Shown here one piece after another: positions 61,123 through 64,000 of a stretch of 64,000 nucleotides of DNA. Source of the DNA: Clostridia bacterium (lineage in GTDB: Bacteria > Bacillota > Clostridia > Christensenellales > CAG-138); contig JAFYOP010000012.1 in NCBI GenBank assembly GCA_017547885.1, forward strand, positions 1 through 64,000. The letters are read 5' to 3'. Under the pieces are notes generated by a model. That model saw only the letters and a list, made by a program, of their open reading frames with translations, was not told the DNA's origin and did no database searches. A program made the translations under genes and the position numbers. The stretch's first letter is position 1; every line of letters starts with the position of its first letter.

Positions 61123-61143
61123 AAGGCAGGTATTACCTGCCTT
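61123..61143. terminator. Bidirectional terminator
   Basis: AAGGCAGGT and ACCTGCCTT form a 9-bp stem with a 3-nt loop between the convergent deaminase and methyltransferase genes; ATCATTT follows on the plus strand and TATTGC on the minus strand. Confidence 0.65.
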
Positions 61144-61148
61144 ATCAT

Positions 61149-61748
61149 TTATATGCCATAATGAAAAATCACGATCCGTTCCCGGGGGTCATTTCCTTCA
61201 AATAAATCTCCGCAAGGTATCTCATCATAATATTCCATCTCGTCCACCGTCATAAGATATGAGATATATTCCTCCGAAGGATAATAAAAGAATAAAAATG
61301 CCTCCCGCGGATTTTCATAATGGGATTCAACAATCCTTGCCATCACTTTATTCAACAGTTCTGGAGAAAACGGATTGAAAAAATAATATCTTGTGACCTC
61401 CGGCGGCACTACATACTCTTCCGCTTTAGCCAGTATGAATTCTGCCCTTGATTTTAAACGGACGTTTTTTTGATTCTCTATTGCCTTCTGATAGATACGT
61501 TCATCATATTCAATCCCAACGGTCCTTGCATTTGTCTGATATGACAGATAAAAATCCACACGCCCTTTACCGCAGCCATAGTCCAGAAGCACATCCCTTT
61601 TGCCAATAAATCCGCTGTTTGCCAAACGTTCTAAAACACTATATGGCGTTGGTTCATAAGGATAGCGATATTGGTCCGAGTTGGAATCATCCCGACCGGT
61701 CGTTTTTATCTTTAAGAGCTTATCCCATGTATTTTCGTTATCTATCAC
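61149..61748 (-). CDS. Class I SAM-dependent methyltransferase
   Basis: A 199-residue protein with the SAM-binding motif VLLDYGCGKGRVDFYLSYQ at about 52-70, followed by VGIEYDERIYQKA (motif II acidic) and RYYFFNPFS in the motif IV position. The substrate is not predictable. The N-terminal PYEPTPYSVLERLANSGFI region is common in clostridial relatives. It has no obvious operon partner. Confidence 0.8.
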   Translation of the reverse strand: MIDNENTWDKLLKIKTTGRDDSNSDQYRYPYEPTPYSVLERLANSGFIGKRDVLLDYGCGKGRVDFYLSYQTNARTVGIEYDERIYQKAIENQKNVRLKSRAEFILAKAEEYVVPPEVTRYYFFNPFSPELLNKVMARIVESHYENPREAFLFFYYPSEEYISYLMTVDEMEYYDEIPCGDLFEGNDPRERIVIFHYGI

Positions 61749-61801
61749 ATTCTTACTCCTGCAAGTTTATCACCCCTATGATAGCACGCATAACATCAAA
61801 A

Positions 61802-61826
61802 TGACAGGAATGAATTATCCCTGTCA
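61802..61826 (-). terminator. Hairpin after the displaced spoIVB 3' end
   Basis: TGACAGG / CCTGTCA with an 11-nt loop, followed by ATTTTG on the minus strand. It lies 60 nt beyond the stop of the spoIVB remnant and may be the terminator of the original gene. The surrounding 61749-61885 contains nothing else. Confidence 0.5.
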
Positions 61827-61885
61827 AAATTACTTATACTCAAATCATATTAGAACTGTACATTTTGATTGAGCAGTTCCATATT

Positions 61886-62011
61886 TTACCCTTCTGCCGC
61901 CTCCAGCATATTTTCGATAAAAATCCCGTACTCCTGCGTCGGATCATTGACCGGCACATGAGTCACCGCACCCACCAGCTTTCCCATCCTGAATAATGGG
62001 ACTGCCGCTCA
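61886..62011 (-). pseudogene. Remnant of a second spoIVB 3' end
   Basis: On the minus strand this segment matches the last ~40 codons of spoIVB (62733-62857), about four bases in five by hand alignment. In the good frame it reads [19 protein letters not shown] then [12 protein letters not shown] and a stop, where the intact gene reads [19 protein letters not shown] then IFIENMLKAVE. One extra base near 61980 shifts the frame. Homology begins abruptly in the codons of the catalytic Ser region (AGCGGCAGTCCCAT). It has no start and is not expressed as a protein. Confidence 0.85.
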
Positions 62012-62043
62012 CAGGTGATTGTCATTAGGAACAACAGCTTTCA

Positions 62044-62583
62044 TCATTCCTCAACGATTTTCACACTTGCCCAACGACGTTCGGTTTGGGCACTGTATTG
62101 CAGTGTATAAGTCGGAATTCCTTGTGAAATCGCTCTATTAATTTCTGCAATTTCTTTTGATATCTGTTCTTCGCTGGCATACCACCCCAGAAACGTAGTC
62201 GGTTCTCCCCAAAAACTCGAACCGCCTCGATCAACACCGAACAATATATACTGCGGAGAATTTTTTCCTCCACGTATTTTGCCAGTTGTAAGTACTTTAT
62301 AGCAATTTGCAATTACATTCTCATGAGGAGATGTAATAACAATCGAGCCCGTTACATTTGTACCTTTTGAGTCTCGATCACAGCCGATCTCATTTGACAT
62401 AAGCACATCCAACGAAATCTTTAATTTAGAGGAAAGCAGCAGCAATTTTTCCACTTCCGGATACCCTTGACCCTGCTCCCATTTTGAAACAGCCTGTCGG
62501 CTTACATCCAAGAGTTCTGCCAACTCTTCCTGTGATAGATGATGTTCTTTTCTGATTTGTTTTAGATTTTCTGAAAAACACAT
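62044..62583 (-). CDS. XRE-family helix-turn-helix regulator with C-terminal domain
   Basis: A 179-residue protein. The N-terminal HTH_3 domain (about 7-60) is clear: LKQIRKEHHLSQEELAELLDVSRQAVSKWEQG. The C-terminal ~115 residues (SIVITSPHENVIANCYKVL then FLGWYASEEQ and PTYTLQYSAQ) form an uncharacterised beta-rich domain found with such HTH heads in Clostridia. ATG 62583 follows AAAGGAGGTGCTCAT. The gene lies between intact spoIVB and the displaced spoIVB remnant, so it probably arrived with the rearrangement. Confidence 0.85.
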   Translation of the reverse strand: MCFSENLKQIRKEHHLSQEELAELLDVSRQAVSKWEQGQGYPEVEKLLLLSSKLKISLDVLMSNEIGCDRDSKGTNVTGSIVITSPHENVIANCYKVLTTGKIRGGKNSPQYILFGVDRGGSSFWGEPTTFLGWYASEEQISKEIAEINRAISQGIPTYTLQYSAQTERRWASVKIVEE

Positions 62584-62657
62584 ATGAGCACCTCCTTTGG
62601 TGCCTTAATTTTAAGGGAGAACGCTTATAAAGGCTACCAACCTGCTTTTGCACATTC

Positions 62658-62672
62658 GCAACTTGAAGTTGC
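62658..62672. promoter_or_regulatory. Palindrome upstream of the XRE gene, probable operator
   Basis: GCAACTTGAAGTTGC is a perfect 7+1+7 palindrome about 75 bp before the XRE start, in the size range of XRE operators. A TTGCAA at its edge could be part of a -35. Assignment is by position only. Confidence 0.5.
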
Positions 62673-62695
62673 AATTTCATTTTATCAAAAATAAC

Positions 62696-62724
62696 AAAAA
62701 AAGACAGGGGCAAATTGCCCCTGC
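62696..62724 (-). terminator. Terminator of spoIVB
   Basis: On the minus strand GGCAGGGGCAA / TTGCCCCTGTC followed by TTTTTTT, 8 nt after the spoIVB stop codon. A textbook intrinsic terminator. Confidence 0.92.
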
Positions 62725-62732
62725 CAAATGAT

Positions 62733-63953
62733 TTATTCCACTGCTTTTAGCATATTCTCAATGAATATGCCATACCCCCGTGTCGGATCATTTACTAAAA
62801 CATGGGTCACCGCGCCCACCAGCTTGCCGTCCTGAATGATGGGACTGCCGCTCATTCCCTGCACAATTCCTCCGGTTATGGATATCAGTTCTTCTGAGGT
62901 TATCTTAAGTACAATACCCTTGCTGCCTGAGCCTTCAGCGGGAAACAGCTTTATTATTTCGCAGTCATATTCCTTTATCCCCTCATCAGTAACGGTACAT
63001 AATATCTCTGCCGCTCCCGTGTGCACTTCGTCCCACCAGCATATGGACATTCCTTCTGGATACAGCGGATTGACTGGCATATTTATGGCGTCACCATATA
63101 CCCCATATTCACAATTTTTATCTATCTCTCCCCACTTTTCATCATGAACGGAAAACGAGCCTATTACTTCACCGGGTTTCCCGCTTGAGCCGGCAGATAT
63201 TCCAATTATGCTGGATTTTATTATATTGCCGTTTTTTACATCTATTATGGCTCCTGTGTCAATGTCGGTTATAGGGTGTCCCAGTGCGCCAAAGCGTTTT
63301 GCTGTCATGTCCCAGTATGACAGCGTGCCTATTCCCGATGTGCTGTCCCTTACCCACATTCCTGCAAGATAGCCTCCACTTTCTTCATCATACACAGGCG
63401 TTACCGTACATTCTATTGTTGAATCATCCCTGCGTACTGTAAAGTTCAAATCGCCTCCCTCTGAACAAAGCTCGCTCAAATGGAAGGAGTCCTCTACCGT
63501 TTTTCCGTTTACCTTTACAATAACATCGCCGGCTTTTATTCCGCCTTCTGCCGCAGGACATATATCCGCATTTTTATTTATACTGCCAAGACCCACCACC
63601 AATACACCATCGCTATACAATGATACACCGATAGGCATACCTCCCGGCATAAGCCGTATATCTTCTTTCGCGTCATATGATACTTGCTTTATGGGTATTC
63701 CCATCATTCTAACGCTTATATTGTTTTTACCAAGCGTTTCGGACATATCTCCGGATACCTGTCTGATATCCTTTTCTTCCAGACTAAGTAGCCCTCCTGT
63801 ATTCTGACGCAATTCTTCCAGCTGTTCAAGTGTTATGTTGGATGACAGCTCTCGTATATATGTCATCTTCTCGCCGCTGTTGAAACACAGCAAAAAGACG
63901 CACAATATCCAGCCTATGCATTTTATATATCCACGTTTTCTTATCTGTTTCAT
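62733..63953 (-). CDS. spoIVB: SpoIVB peptidase (S55)
   Basis: A 406-residue serine protease that signals from forespore to mother cell by cutting SpoIVFA and so activating SpoIVFB. It has an N-terminal membrane anchor (about 10-26), a PDZ domain (about 100-185; GIKAGDVIVKVNGKTVEDS) and the S55 domain with His226 (ALGHPITDIDTG) and Ser368 ([15 protein letters not shown]). The length is normal and the frame intact. In most spore formers spo0A follows directly; here about 5.8 kb lie between. A partial second 3' end is found at 61886. The remaining 63954-64000 has no feature. Confidence 0.95.
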   Translation of the reverse strand: MKQIRKRGYIKCIGWILCVFLLCFNSGEKMTYIRELSSNITLEQLEELRQNTGGLLSLEEKDIRQVSGDMSETLGKNNISVRMMGIPIKQVSYDAKEDIRLMPGGMPIGVSLYSDGVLVVGLGSINKNADICPAAEGGIKAGDVIVKVNGKTVEDSFHLSELCSEGGDLNFTVRRDDSTIECTVTPVYDEESGGYLAGMWVRDSTSGIGTLSYWDMTAKRFGALGHPITDIDTGAIIDVKNGNIIKSSIIGISAGSSGKPGEVIGSFSVHDEKWGEIDKNCEYGVYGDAINMPVNPLYPEGMSICWWDEVHTGAAEILCTVTDEGIKEYDCEIIKLFPAEGSGSKGIVLKITSEELISITGGIVQGMSGSPIIQDGKLVGAVTHVLVNDPTRGYGIFIENMLKAVE

Positions 63954-64000
63954 ACATTTATCCTACCAAAGCAAAATTAAACACCGCGGGAATTTCCCAC

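Overview
The window is a 64 kb chromosomal stretch from a spore-forming, low-to-moderate GC member of the Bacillota, class Clostridia. I cannot name the genus from sequence alone. The evidence is the gene content: spo0A, spoIVB, a spoIVFA/spoIVFB-like pair, ytfJ (GerW family), DUF2953, dacF, scpA/scpB, whiA-rapZ-murB, a Na+-pumping oxaloacetate decarboxylase operon, and near-perfect AGGAGG ribosome sites. Almost every gene is on the minus strand. Plus-strand exceptions are a small anchored protein, a DUF3810 protein, the CotH-like lipoprotein and an adenosine deaminase-like enzyme. I see no transposase, integrase, rRNA or CRISPR array.

Layout: 1-1162 holds a truncated AraC-type regulator and a tRNA-Thr/tRNA-Pro operon with its promoter and terminator. 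1169-9134 is a conserved clostridial block read right to left: sugar-binding-type lipoprotein, rodA, spoIVFA-like, spoIVFB-like, two radical-SAM-linked genes, rng. 9343-10947 carries two plus-strand envelope genes. 10931-17483 is a wall-synthesis region (FHA protein, FtsW, PBP2-type transpeptidase, GntR regulator, bifunctional class A PBP). 17581-24904 holds a DnaJ-domain/DUF5685 pair, DUF1002 and small membrane proteins, an MFS transporter, GNAT, a cytoplasmic GH13 enzyme and a zinc-ribbon protein. 24927-32456 is a housekeeping block (RlmD-type methyltransferase, dnaE, whiA, rapZ, murB). 32488-34753 has a solute-binding protein behind a riboswitch-like leader and a PflA-like radical SAM protein. 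34766-39940 holds two tandem paralogous two-component systems. 40116-40994 is a barnase/barstar pair, followed by the CotH lipoprotein. 44551-47941 is the oadG-biotin carrier-oadB-oadA operon. 48172-53024 is the conserved rluB/dacF/ytfJ/DUF2953/scpB/scpA/M50 block (read right to left). 53101-56884 has a catalytically dead DacF-like protein, deoB, a SpoIIM-like protein and spo0A. 56967-62583 is an accessory stretch separating spo0A from spoIVB, and 62733-63953 is spoIVB.

The most unusual observations are: (1) a diverged, frameshifted copy of the spoIVB 3' end lying beyond an XRE regulator gene, as if a segment inserted inside spoIVB and rebuilt its end; (2) a 5' leader with mutually exclusive pairings and an intrinsic terminator upstream of a solute-binding protein gene; (3) a Spo0A whose receiver lacks the usual acidic Asp10 and conserved Lys; (4) an S11-peptidase homologue that has lost all three catalytic motifs and whose ribosome site is buried in a perfect hairpin; (5) promoters that appear to start transcription at the start codon. 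All functional calls are by recognition of motifs and neighbourhood; no database search was run.
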